51,832 bases of DNA, from contig NZ_JAKSYJ010000210.1 of NCBI RefSeq assembly GCF_022829365.1, positions 1-51,832 of the forward strand, in the 5' to 3' direction. Shown piece by piece: positions 8,401-18,842 of the stretch. The translations under genes and the position numbers were made by a program. Source of the stretch: Methylobacterium sp. J-077. Lineage in GTDB: Bacteria > Pseudomonadota > Alphaproteobacteria > Rhizobiales > Beijerinckiaceae. Position 1 is the first letter of the stretch, and each line of letters opens with the position of its first letter. The notes under the pieces are model-generated. The model had not been told where the DNA came from. It worked only from the letters and a program-made list of their open reading frames with translations, and did no database searches.

Positions 8401-8985
8401 ATGACCGGGATCACCGAAACCAGGCCGGACGGCACCGTCCAGGATGCCCCCGAGGAGGCCGCCCGGGCGATCAGCCCGCGCAGCGGCGCCCGCCTCGCCG
8501 TGGTGCAGGCGCTCTACGAGATGGACATCTCCGGCAAGGGCGTGCTCGACGCGCTCGCCGAGTTCGAGGCGTTCTGGATCGGCCAGGAGGTCGACGGGAT
8601 CCTGCATCCCAAGGCCGAGACCGCCTTCTTCCGCGACCTGCTGCGCGGCACGGTCGAGGAGCAGCGGGCGATCGACCAGAAGCTCGACCAGGCGCTGGCC
8701 CAGGGCTGGCCGCTCCGGCGCATCGAGATCGTGCTGCGGGCGATCCTGCGGGCGGGCGCCTACGAGCTGCTGTTCCGGCCCGACGTGCCGGCGCCCGCGG
8801 CGATCTCCGAATATGTCGACGTGGCCCACAGCTTCTACACCGCCGACGAGCCGGGCCTCGTCAACGCCGTGCTCGACCGGGTTGCCCGGGAGGTCCGGCC
8901 GGGCGAGATGAGCGCGCCCAAGAGTGCCGGCAACAAGGGTGGCGGCAAGCCGGGCTCCGGGAAGCCGCCTGCCAAGAAGGCTTGA
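8401..8985 (+). CDS. nusB: transcription antitermination factor NusB
   Basis: 194 aa. NusB core from about residue 27 (RSGARLAVVQALYEMDISGK) to about 165, including RIEIVLRAILRAGAYELLF and a C-terminal helix (FYTADEPGLVNAVLDRVARE). There is a Gly/Lys/Pro-rich basic tail of about 25 residues that could bind nucleic acid. NusB pairs with NusE (S10) at boxA to prevent premature termination in rRNA operons. Position between ribH and thiL supports the call; the next gene starts 3 nt after its stop. Confidence 0.95.
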   Translation: MTGITETRPDGTVQDAPEEAARAISPRSGARLAVVQALYEMDISGKGVLDALAEFEAFWIGQEVDGILHPKAETAFFRDLLRGTVEEQRAIDQKLDQALAQGWPLRRIEIVLRAILRAGAYELLFRPDVPAPAAISEYVDVAHSFYTADEPGLVNAVLDRVAREVRPGEMSAPKSAGNKGGGKPGSGKPPAKKA

Positions 8986-8988
8986 GCC

Positions 8989-9984
8989 GTGGCCGGGTCG
9001 GGTCGCGCCTCCGAGGAGGGGCTGATCGCCCGCTACTTCGCCCCGCTGGCGGGGCCGGGGGCGGACGGGCTCCGGGACGATGCCGCGACCCTGACCCCGA
9101 CCCCCGGGCACGATCTCGTCGTCACCGCCGACGCTCTGGTGGCCGGGATCCATTACTTCCCCGACGATCCCCCGGCCTCGATCGCCCGCAAGGCGCTGGG
9201 GGTGAACCTGTCCGACATCGCCGCCAAGGGCGCGGTGCCCCGCGGCTTCCTGCTGACCCTGGCGCTCCCCGACGACTGGACGGAGGCATGGCTCGCCGGC
9301 TTCTCCGAGGGGCTCGGCGCGGCGGCGGCGGAGGCGGGCTGCCCGCTGCTCGGCGGCGACACGGTGCGCTCCGGTGGCCCGGCCCTGATCGGGATCACGG
9401 CGTTCGGCGAGGTGCCGGGCGGCGGCATCGTCCGGCGCGGCACCGCGCGGGTCGGCGACCGGATCTGCGTCAGCGGCACGATCGGCGACGCGGCGCTCGG
9501 CCTCCGGCTGCGCTTGGAACCGGAGGTAGCCTGGGCGGCGTCCCTCGATCCGGCGCAGCGGGCGGTGCTGGCCGACCGCTACCTGCATCCGCGCCCGCGC
9601 CTCGCCCTGGCGGCTGCGATCCGCCGCCACGCCTCGGCGGCGATGGACGTGTCGGACGGGCTCGCCGGCGATCTCGCCAAGATGCTGGGCGGGGGCCGCA
9701 GCGCCCGGATCGCGGTCGAAGCCGTGCCGCTTTCGGAGGCCGCCGCCCGGGCGCGCGAGGCGGAACCCGGCCTGATCGAGCCGATCCTAACCGGCGGCGA
9801 CGATTACGAAATTCTCTGCACGGTGGCCCCGGAGCAGCTCGACGCGCTCCGCGCCGAGGCGGTGCAAGCCGGCATCCCGCTCACCGCCATCGGCACCGTC
9901 ACCTCAGGCGACGGCCCGCCCGGCTTCGAAATGGGCGATGGCGCTGCGCGCGTGTTCGCGGCTGGGGCGTTCAGCCACTTCTGA
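8989..9984 (+). CDS. thiL: thiamine-monophosphate kinase
   Basis: 331 aa. ThiL features: DDAATLTPTPGHDLVVTADA, ALGVNLSDIAAKGA, LLGGDTVRSGG, and MDVSDGLAGDLAKML, all Mg-ATP and substrate-binding segments of the AIR-synthase-like fold. It phosphorylates thiamine monophosphate to the cofactor thiamine diphosphate. The GTG start at 8989, 3 nt after nusB, is preferred because it gives the usual N terminus (EEGLIARYFAPLAG). The 3' end overlaps by 81 nt an opposing hypothetical gene. Confidence 0.95.
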   Translation: MAGSGRASEEGLIARYFAPLAGPGADGLRDDAATLTPTPGHDLVVTADALVAGIHYFPDDPPASIARKALGVNLSDIAAKGAVPRGFLLTLALPDDWTEAWLAGFSEGLGAAAAEAGCPLLGGDTVRSGGPALIGITAFGEVPGGGIVRRGTARVGDRICVSGTIGDAALGLRLRLEPEVAWAASLDPAQRAVLADRYLHPRPRLALAAAIRRHASAAMDVSDGLAGDLAKMLGGGRSARIAVEAVPLSEAAARAREAEPGLIEPILTGGDDYEILCTVAPEQLDALRAEAVQAGIPLTAIGTVTSGDGPPGFEMGDGAARVFAAGAFSHF

Positions 9985-10317
9985 GGCGGGGCCCGGGCTG
10001 GTCCGTCCGAGGACGATGTGGGTCACCCCCTCGGGCTGGCGGCCGATCTGGCGGCGGACCTCGTCCATCATGCCGGCGGCCACGATCGGCATCCACAGGG
10101 CCAGGTCGCTGTTGGTCAGCGCGGCGCGGCCGGTGAGCGATTCCTCCGGGCGGGGCGGGGTCGAGAACGCCCGCTGCAGGATGTGCAGGAGGTCGCCCTG
10201 CACCGCCTCCGGCTGGGCCGAGACCCGCTCGGCGAGCAGGAAATGCACCGCTCCGGTCAACACCTCGATCGTCGCCGCCAGCTTGGCGACCTGGTCGCTG
10301 CTCATGTCCAGCCCCAT
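9904..10317 (-). CDS. hypothetical protein, 3' end overlapping thiL
   Basis: 137 aa from ATG 10317 (MGLDMSSDQVAKL). The part before about residue 95 has coding-like amino-acid choice (helical, IEVLTGAVHFLLAERVSA, GDLLHILQRAFSTPPRPEES), while the last 25 residues lie antisense to thiL. ATG 10305 (MSSDQ) is an alternative with GGGG about 8 nt upstream. ATG-like position 10329 overlaps a palindrome and is less likely. No domain recognised. The long convergent overlap lowers confidence in the C-terminal end, although thiL itself is certain. Confidence 0.5.
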   Translation of the reverse strand: MGLDMSSDQVAKLAATIEVLTGAVHFLLAERVSAQPEAVQGDLLHILQRAFSTPPRPEESLTGRAALTNSDLALWMPIVAAGMMDEVRRQIGRQPEGVTHIVLGRTSPGPASEVAERPSREHARSAIAHFEAGRAVA

Positions 10318-10318
10318 T

Positions 10319-10332
10319 CGGTTATACAACCG
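10319..10332. promoter_or_regulatory. palindrome at the start of the hypothetical gene
   Basis: CGGTTATACAACCG: 5-bp arms around a 4-nt centre, placed just upstream of the chosen ATG at 10317 on the minus strand. The size and AT-rich centre, in very GC-rich surroundings, suit a repressor operator. No regulator is identified. Confidence 0.3.
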
Positions 10333-10449
10333 AAAGTAGAAGTCCGGATGGTTAACCGCGGGTTAAGGCCGACGGCGCCGCGAAGAGTTCGCTCCCGCCG
10401 GGCCTCCGCGTCGGCTCAGGACGCGAAGAATTGCCGCCGCCGAACCCAC

Positions 10450-10606
10450 TTTGCTGCGAAGAGCCCGCGCAGCAAAACACGCGTCCTGCGATGACGCAGT
10501 GCAGCATTCACGGATCGCACCGCCAGCAACGCCGAACACGGCGTTTGCGCTCACCGGCGAAGTTTGGCAACTAAGGTCGGCCCGAACACGCCATGCTCGG
10601 GCCGAC
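10450..10606 (+). ncRNA. candidate structured RNA: three consecutive hairpins upstream of hppA
   Basis: Three perfect stems follow each other in the 464-nt gene-free region before hppA. The first is TTTGCTGCG with CGCAGCAAA (10450-10458 / 10468-10476). The second is AACGCCG with CGGCGTT around the tetraloop AACA (10528-10545). The third is a 10-bp stem, GTCGGCCCGA with TCGGGCCGAC (10576-10585 / 10597-10606), followed by TCTAATCCTTT, which resembles a terminator. It could be a small RNA ending at the third hairpin, or a long hppA leader. No known riboswitch family is recognised, and the strand is assumed from the T-rich tail. Confidence 0.4.
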
Positions 10607-10793
10607 TCTAATCCTTTGCTGAGACGGCTCATCGTCGCCGGAAAAATCCTCCGTCGGCGGCGGTCGCGCCGAGACTGACCTTTGGGAAGGAATGCCCTGA
10701 TTCGAGCGCACGTCCCGTGGCCGTCCTCCGGCGGCCAAGCTCGACGATAAGCACAAGCCCCGCCAGGCCCGATAAGAACAAGGACGGTAGAGC

Positions 10794-12938
<2,145 letters not shown>

Positions 12939-12951
12939 GGGGCGGGGGCGG

Positions 12952-12989
12952 CGATCCTGCAGGGGGGCCAGACGCTTCATGCAGGATCG
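12952..12989 (+). terminator. inverted repeat after hppA
   Basis: CGATCCTGCA and TGCAGGATCG form a perfect 10-bp stem around an 18-nt loop, 13 nt after the hppA stop. There is no T tract, so it may be a 3'-end stabiliser rather than a full intrinsic terminator. Confidence 0.45.
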
Positions 12990-13170
12990 AGCCGGCGCTC
13001 CGTCGTCGGACGCCTGACCGAGCGGCTGACCGCAATCCGCAGGGCCGAAGGGATGTCTGAGACGGGTGGATTTCCGCCGGTCCGGTTTCGGGCCGCGTGG
13101 CCACAAAAGCCGACGTTTGTTCGTAAAGCAGGAACCGAAGGTTGCGGCATTTTTGGACGTTGGCCGCTTG

Positions 13171-13515
13171 CTATAAGCAGCTTCCAATTAGCAGGCAGCC
13201 CACAGTGATACTGAAACCCATTAAAAGGATCGCCGATATGGGCGCGTAGGCGATTGCGACTAACAGCCTCGTAGAAAAGCGCTCAATTGGCAGCAACAGG
13301 TTTGCTACCATTCCAAAGACTACGGGCGTCCAGAGGCTAAGATGAGATTCATAAATCACACCATTGCGAATAAATAAATACGAAACAATAGTAAACCAAA
13401 ACGGAGCTAGTAGCAGAGCACAGATATAAAAAATTTTGAAAAAAACTCTAGTGACTGCTCGTCTAAGACCGACGTCGATCCAGTCTGCAAGTCGATTAGC
13501 AATTTGCACAAACAT
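13171..13515 (-). CDS. small integral membrane protein in an AT-richer patch
   Basis: 114 aa with three or four hydrophobic segments: VFFKIFYICALLLAPFWFTI, LWTPVVFGMVANLLLPI, and a long one near the C terminus (LLVAIAYAPISAILLMGF..). The ATG at 13515 is chosen; the frame extends one codon to a TTG. Codons are far richer in A and T at third positions than in all neighbouring genes (runs such as AATAAATAAATACG in the DNA), which suggests recent acquisition or weak codon selection. No family recognised. Confidence 0.6.
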   Translation of the reverse strand: MFVQIANRLADWIDVGLRRAVTRVFFKIFYICALLLAPFWFTIVSYLFIRNGVIYESHLSLWTPVVFGMVANLLLPIERFSTRLLVAIAYAPISAILLMGFSITVGCLLIGSCL

Positions 13516-13869
13516 CAAACGCTCCTACCGTCTTCATTTCCGGCGGCGTTATCACAAGGGCCACTTAGCTTCCGCAGTAAATATTTAATTTGGTAAGCGC
13601 GAGGCGTCATCGCTTGCCAGTAACTGAAAAGGGCGAGCGAACATGGCTTAAAGGCTTTGGATCGCGAAGCCGCACAACTAAGACGGCCGCGAGTGCGGCT
13701 GTCCCGACCAAGATCGCGAACATAGTTAATCTGCCGGGCGTCCTCCGGTTCATCGCCATACCACAGCAGCTACTCCAAGTTCGGGTTTCTGCCTCAAGCC
13801 GAAGCCGTCAAGCAACCGGCTATTGCTGCTATTCGGAAAGGTGAAGGCTGCATGAGGAAGGGGGCTGTC
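13516..13869. other. gene-free AT-richer interval
   Basis: 354 nt between two small membrane-protein genes that point away from each other. Composition is lower in GC than the flanks. An 84-codon frame at 13590-13844 has no ribosome binding site and an amino-acid make-up unlike a protein, so it is not called. Promoters for both small genes probably lie here, but no convincing -35/-10 pair was found. Confidence 0.5.
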
Positions 13870-14016
13870 ATGATCCGTGATGCTCTTCGAACGCTGGTAA
13901 TCGCCATTCTCGCTGGTGCCGTGTTCGCGGCAGGCTTTCTATATCTGGTCGTGACTTCCGGCGTCGGTGAGAGAGGCTGGTGCTCGCCCGGTCCATTTCA
14001 GACCCAGTGCGAGTAG
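13870..14016 (+). CDS. very small single-span membrane protein
   Basis: 48 aa: MIRDALRTLVIAILAGAVFA, then a hydrophobic continuation and a short tail with two cysteines (GWCSP.., TQCE) before TAG at 14014. One transmembrane helix covers roughly residues 8-28. A strong purine-rich site, GGAAGGGGG, lies 5 nt before the ATG; an upstream in-frame ATG at 13852 with weaker spacing is possible. The tail would be periplasmic if the N terminus stays inside. Function unknown. Confidence 0.5.
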   Translation: MIRDALRTLVIAILAGAVFAAGFLYLVVTSGVGERGWCSPGPFQTQCE

Positions 14017-14207
14017 CGCCTGCTGGAAGGCAGACGCATGGCCGCTTCGGAGAAGCTGCCATGGGGATCCGGGCGGCTGGGTTGGGTCGTAAACAGCCAC
14101 CCCAAGCGCAAGCGGGTGGGTTCAGACCCATGGGGCGGCGCAGAGCGGGGCTGTCGCGCGAGGCCGGCCGGCGGCCCTGGCCATGACGCTTGGCACCGCC
14201 CCGACGA

Positions 14208-15338
14208 TCACGCCGGCCGCAGCTGCGGGATGGCTTTCTTCACCCGGGTATAGCCGCGGGTGGCCAGGGGCCAGGCGGCCTCGTCCCAGGGCCGCCGGAC
14301 GCGCAGGCATTCGGCCGGGAGGGCATCCGCGGAGGGGCCGACCGGGGCCCAGGCCGTGACGATGGGACGGGCGTCGGACCAATCCGGGGCGACCGGTCCC
14401 GCCGGGCAGCCGAAATGCGCCTCTGCCCGCGCCAGGGCATCGGCCATCGCCGTAGAATCGGCCGCCCGAACCCTGTCCGACGCACCGGGGGCGTGGGCGA
14501 CGAGGCCCCCGACCCGGACCACCCGGGCGTCCCCCAACGGCAGGCTCTCCGGATGCAGGTCGTCGAGATGCAGCAGCAGGGCGACCGCGCCGGCCGGTGC
14601 CGCGTCGGCCCGCGGCAGCGCGACCTCGCGCGGCGGGTTCGCTTCGTCGAGGGAATCCGGATATTCGTCGAGCCCGGCGGGATCGAACCGGCCCTCCGTG
14701 TAGCGCCGGATGTTCTCGGCGCGGGCGACGTAGGGCTTGCCCCGCGTGTGCAGGCCCGCCACCCAGCGCCAGGACAGGGTGTTGCTCGCCGGGTCGCCAT
14801 CGACGAGGTGGCACAGGAAGAAGGCGGCGCCGAGGGCCCAGGGCAGGCGCAGGGTGAAGATCCAGATCGAGGCGAACCACATCCGCGCATGGTTGTGCAG
14901 CCAGCCGGTCTCGACCAGCTCGCGCACCCAATCGTCGAAGCCGTCGATGCCGGTCCGGCCCTCGATCGCCGTCGCGTAGGTCCGGCGCAGCCCGGGCTCG
15001 GCGGAAAGCCGCGCGCGGTCCGCCGCCGCCAGCGCCAGACAATCCGTCCAGGCGGCCGGGTGGGTCTCCAGATGGCCCTTGAAGTAGGTCCGCCAGAACA
15101 CCTCGGACACGAATTTCTCAGCGCCGCCGTCGCCGAAGGCGCTGTCGGCGGCGGCCACCACCTCGGCCTCGGTGATCAGGCGCCGGCGCAGATAGGGCGA
15201 CAGCGCCGAGGTGGTCGGCCGCGCCTGCGCGCCGCGGTCGGTGTTGCGGGTGGCGGCGTAAGCGGCACCGGCCTCCGCCAGGAAGGCGGAGAGACGGTCG
15301 AGCCCGGCATCCCGGGTCATGGGGAAGATGCGATCCAT
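14208..15338 (-). CDS. photolyase/cryptochrome-like FAD-binding protein lacking the N-terminal antenna domain
   Basis: 376 aa. Residues about 35-205 match the FAD-binding helical domain of photolyases: TTSALSPYLRRRLITEAEVV, EVFWRTYFKGHLE, TGWLHNHARMWFASIWIF, and VDGDPASNTLSWRWVAGLHT, which corresponds to DGDLAANNGGWQW in classical enzymes. The usual N-terminal alpha/beta domain is absent: the protein begins about 35 residues before the FAD domain. Instead about 130 residues follow it (VALLLHLDDLHP.., TAMADALARAEAHFG, IVTAWAPVGPSADAL). They may be a relocated or degenerate alpha/beta domain. It could be a DNA photolyase, a cryptochrome-type sensor, or a different flavoprotein. ATG 15338. Confidence 0.78.
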   Translation of the reverse strand: MDRIFPMTRDAGLDRLSAFLAEAGAAYAATRNTDRGAQARPTTSALSPYLRRRLITEAEVVAAADSAFGDGGAEKFVSEVFWRTYFKGHLETHPAAWTDCLALAAADRARLSAEPGLRRTYATAIEGRTGIDGFDDWVRELVETGWLHNHARMWFASIWIFTLRLPWALGAAFFLCHLVDGDPASNTLSWRWVAGLHTRGKPYVARAENIRRYTEGRFDPAGLDEYPDSLDEANPPREVALPRADAAPAGAVALLLHLDDLHPESLPLGDARVVRVGGLVAHAPGASDRVRAADSTAMADALARAEAHFGCPAGPVAPDWSDARPIVTAWAPVGPSADALPAECLRVRRPWDEAAWPLATRGYTRVKKAIPQLRPA

Positions 15339-15624
15339 GCCGCCGAGCTAGCGCGGGACCGCGCGGGCGCGGCTGCGACCCATTCCCCGCCCGGCGGCGC
15401 CATGGCCCGTCGAGCCTCCGGCTCCCGGCGTTGCGCGGCCTGCTGACCAGCCCGGAATGCGCCCCGATTCCCGAAACCCCAGGAGGATCCCGCACCCCTG
15501 GGACGTGCGCTCGCGCACGGACCGGGCCCCGATGCTGCGGTGCACCTTGGCATCACCGCGCTGCGACGCCACCTCGGCGTCTGCCACCCGGACGCGGCGT
15601 TGCCGCACCAGCACGAGGTCTTCC

Positions 15625-16716
15625 ATGCCGTCCCTGCTCGACCCGATCCGCATCGGCGCCATCGAGGCGAAGAACCGGATCTTCATGGCCCCGCTCACCC
15701 GCGGCCGCGGTACGCGGGAGCACCTGCCGACCCCGATCATGGCCGAGTATTACGCCCAGCGCGCCGGCGCCGGCCTGATCCTCACCGAGGCCACCGGCAT
15801 CTCCCAGGAGGGCCTCGGCTGGCCCTACGCCCCGGGGATCTGGTCGGATGCCCAGGTCGACGCCTGGCGGCCGATCGTGAAGGCCGTGCACGACCACGGC
15901 GGCAAGATCGTCTGCCAGATCTGGCATATGGGCCGGATGGTCCATCCGGACTTCCTGGGCGGCGAGAAGCCGGTCTCGGCCTCGGCCACCACGGCCCCGG
16001 ACCAGGCGCACACCTATTCCGGCAAGAAGCCCTACGGCGAGGCGCGCCCGCTGGAGGTCGCCGAGATCCCGCGGCTGCTCGCCGATTACGAGCGCGCCAC
16101 CGCCAACGCCCTGGCGGCCGGCTTCGACGGGGTGCAGATCCACGCCGCGAACGGCTACCTGATCGACGAGTTCCTGCGCGACGGCACCAACCACCGCACC
16201 GACCCGTACGGCGGCTCGATCGCCAACCGCGTGCGGCTGCTGCGCGAGGTGACCGACGCGGTCGCCGGAATCGCCGGGCCGGAGCGCACCGGCGTGCGCC
16301 TGTCGCCGAACGGCGAGATCCAGGGCTGCAACGATTCGGATCCGGAGGCGCTGTTCGTGGCCGCCGCCCAGGCGCTGGCCGACAGCGGCATCGCCTTCCT
16401 GGAGATGCGCGAGCCCGGCCCGGACGGCACCTTCGGCAAGGCCGACCATCCGCCGATCGCCCCGGCGATGCGCAAGGTGTTCCGCAACCCGATGATCCTC
16501 AACGCCGATTACGACGGCGTGAGCGGCCAGAAGGCGCTGGATGCCGGGCAGGCCGACGCCATCGCGTTCGGCCGGACCTTCATCGCCAACCCGGACCTGG
16601 TCGAGCGCATCGCCAAGGGCGCGCCGCTGGCCAAGGACGAGGCCGCGACCTGGTACAGCCAGGGACCGAAGGGCTACACCGACTATCCGACGCTGGGCCA
16701 AGCCCAGGCGGCCTGA
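15625..16716 (+). CDS. old yellow enzyme family alkene reductase
   Basis: 363 aa FMN-dependent TIM barrel. Motifs: KNRIFMAPLTRGRG, CQIWHMGRMVHPDFLGG, FDGVQIHAANGYLIDEFLRD with the substrate-binding H-x-x-N pair, GGSIANRVRLLREV, and AIAFGRTFIANPDLV near the C terminus. Closest to the NemA (N-ethylmaleimide reductase) branch, which reduces activated C=C bonds or nitro groups with NADPH. ATG 15625 is selected because ACGAGG lies 6 nt upstream and it begins the family N terminus MPSLLDPIRIG; the frame is open for another 56 codons upstream without support. No repressor gene (nemR) is adjacent. Confidence 0.92.
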   Translation: MPSLLDPIRIGAIEAKNRIFMAPLTRGRGTREHLPTPIMAEYYAQRAGAGLILTEATGISQEGLGWPYAPGIWSDAQVDAWRPIVKAVHDHGGKIVCQIWHMGRMVHPDFLGGEKPVSASATTAPDQAHTYSGKKPYGEARPLEVAEIPRLLADYERATANALAAGFDGVQIHAANGYLIDEFLRDGTNHRTDPYGGSIANRVRLLREVTDAVAGIAGPERTGVRLSPNGEIQGCNDSDPEALFVAAAQALADSGIAFLEMREPGPDGTFGKADHPPIAPAMRKVFRNPMILNADYDGVSGQKALDAGQADAIAFGRTFIANPDLVERIAKGAPLAKDEAATWYSQGPKGYTDYPTLGQAQAA

Positions 16717-16926
16717 TCGGCGTCGACGGTGCCGGGGCCCGCGCGACGGGCTCCGGAACCGGGGTGATCGCAGTAGAGGATTTCCGAGGGGGGCGTTCGG
16801 CTGCGCTCGCGATGACCGTAGAGGCGGCCCGTTCGCCAAAGCCACCCGTTCCCGCGGCCGTGAAAACCTTAATCGAAGGCGCTGCCTAGGCATCGGGCCC
16901 TCCCGGGCCTATGTGAGCGCGAGACC

Positions 16927-18840
16927 ATGGATGTGCCGCCCCCCCATACACGCGCGGATGCCGGATCGACCGACGGGCCCTGGAGCACCGCCGATCGGCT
17001 GGCGGAGCTGCACGACCTCGCGATCCTCGATAGCGAGCCCGAGCCGCTCTACGACGACCTCGTCCGGATCGCGGCCCATGTCTGTCGCGCGCCGGTCGCC
17101 CTGGTCAGCCTGGTCGATGCCGAGCGGCAATGGTTCAAATCGGAATTCGGCCTCGGCCAGCGCGAATTGCCGATCAATTGCTCGGTCTGCGCCCACACGA
17201 TCGAGGCCGGTGAAAGCCTCATCATCCCGGATCTCGCCGCCGATCCCCGGACCGTCGACAACCCGCTGGTGACCGGGGGGCCGGGCTTCCGCTTCTACGC
17301 GGGCGCGGTGATTCGCGGCGCGCAGGGTATCCCGCTGGGGGCGCTCTGCGTCCTCGACCGGGTGATCCGGCCGGACGGCCTCGATGCCGATCAGACAGCC
17401 ACCCTGACCGCCCTGGCGCGCCAGATCTCGACCCTGCTCGAATACCGGCGGACCCATACCCAGGTGGCCGCCCGGGAGGCCGAGCTCGCCGCCAGCGAGC
17501 GCCGCTTCCGGGTCATGACCGAGGCCATGCCCCAGATGGTCTGGACCACCCTGCCGGACGGGTTCCACGATTATTACAACGACCGCTGGTACGAGTTCAC
17601 CGGCATGCCGCACGGCTCCACCGACGGCGAGGGCTGGAACGGCGTGTTCCACCCGGACGACCAGGAGCGGGCCTGGACACGCTGGCGCCACTCGCTGGCC
17701 ACCGGTGAGCCCTACGAGATCGAGTACCGCCTGCGCCATCGCGACGGCACCTACCGGTGGACGCTCGGCCGCGCCATGCCGATCCGCGACGCGGCGGGGC
17801 GGATCGAGCGCTGGTTCGGCACCTGCACCGATATCGACGACCTGAAGCGGGCCGAGGACGAGGCGCGCAAGCTCGCCGCCATCGTGGAGACCTCAAAGGA
17901 CTTCATCGGCCTCTGCACCCTGGACGGGGCCGTCACCCATCTCAACGAGGCCGCCCTGGCGCTGGTCGGGCTGCCCGACCTCGCCACCGCCCGGCAGCAC
18001 CGGATGGAGGCGTTCTTTTCCGAGGACAGCCGCCGGGTGCTGGCCGAGACCGTCATGCCGGCCGTGCAGCGGACCGGCTACTGGGAGGGCGAGCTGGCCT
18101 TCCGCCACTTCGGCACGGGCGAGCCGGTCGCGGTGCTGTACAACATCTTCCCGGTGCGCGACCCGACCGGCGCCGAGATCGGCTACGCCACCGTCACCCG
18201 GGACCTGCGCGAGGCCAAGCGCTCCGAGGAGGCCCGCGACCTGCTGATCCGCGAGCTGTCCCACCGGATCAAGAACATCTTCGCCGTGGTCGGCGGCTTG
18301 GCGGCGCTCACCGCCCGGAGCGACCCGGCGGCCAAGCCGTTCGCGGCCGCCTTCCGGGAGCGGCTCGGCGCCCTGGCCCGGGCCCACGAATACGTCCGCC
18401 CGCACTCCCCCGAGAGCGCCCCCGCGGTCGAGGGCCAGACGGTGCTCGGGCTGATGCGGCTGATCATGGCCGCCTACGAGGAGGACGGCCGGGCGCGGGT
18501 CGCGATCTCCGGCGACGACGCCGCGATCGGCGAGCGCACCGCCACCGCGCTGGCGCTGATCATGCACGAGCAGGCCACCAACGCGATGAAGTATGGCGGG
18601 CTCTCCACCAAGGAGGGCGGCGTCACCCTGAGCGGCCTGCGCGACGGCGCGCGCTACACCCTCACCTGGGCGGAGGCCGGCGGCCCGCCGGTGACGGAAA
18701 AGCCCTCCCGCAAGGGTTTCGGGACGGTGCTCGCCGAGCGCAGCGTCGCCGGCCAGCTCGACGGCGTGCTGGAGCACGATTGGGCGCCGGGCGGGCTGCT
18801 GATGCGGCTCAGCGTGCCCCTCGAGAATCTCCGCCACTGA
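16927..18840 (+). CDS. GAF-PAS-PAS HWE-type sensor histidine kinase
   Basis: 637 aa, no signal peptide or membrane helix, so probably cytoplasmic. Order: GAF domain about 20-170 (LVRIAAHVCRAPVALVSLVD, ending LGALCVLDR), PAS domain about 190-310 (RFRVMTEAMPQMVWTTLPDG, YRWTLGRAMPIRD), second PAS about 315-430, then an HWE kinase core with His446 in RELSHRIKNIFAVVGG. An N box MHEQATNAMKYGGLST and the W-x-E motif in LTWAEAGGPP name the HWE family; the N box has Glu-Gln where HELATNA is usual. GAF and PAS suggest light, redox or small-molecule input. No response regulator gene is adjacent. Confidence 0.92.
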   Translation: MDVPPPHTRADAGSTDGPWSTADRLAELHDLAILDSEPEPLYDDLVRIAAHVCRAPVALVSLVDAERQWFKSEFGLGQRELPINCSVCAHTIEAGESLIIPDLAADPRTVDNPLVTGGPGFRFYAGAVIRGAQGIPLGALCVLDRVIRPDGLDADQTATLTALARQISTLLEYRRTHTQVAAREAELAASERRFRVMTEAMPQMVWTTLPDGFHDYYNDRWYEFTGMPHGSTDGEGWNGVFHPDDQERAWTRWRHSLATGEPYEIEYRLRHRDGTYRWTLGRAMPIRDAAGRIERWFGTCTDIDDLKRAEDEARKLAAIVETSKDFIGLCTLDGAVTHLNEAALALVGLPDLATARQHRMEAFFSEDSRRVLAETVMPAVQRTGYWEGELAFRHFGTGEPVAVLYNIFPVRDPTGAEIGYATVTRDLREAKRSEEARDLLIRELSHRIKNIFAVVGGLAALTARSDPAAKPFAAAFRERLGALARAHEYVRPHSPESAPAVEGQTVLGLMRLIMAAYEEDGRARVAISGDDAAIGERTATALALIMHEQATNAMKYGGLSTKEGGVTLSGLRDGARYTLTWAEAGGPPVTEKPSRKGFGTVLAERSVAGQLDGVLEHDWAPGGLLMRLSVPLENLRH

Positions 18841-18842
18841 AG

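Noticed and set aside
13590..13844. 84-codon open frame in the AT-richer interval
   Set aside because: No ribosome binding site, odd Ser/Arg-rich composition and no recognisable pattern; likely a chance frame.
14038..14253. 71-codon plus-strand frame before the photolyase-like gene
   Set aside because: It overlaps the end of the well-supported minus-strand gene and has the Gly/Arg-rich composition typical of a shadow frame.
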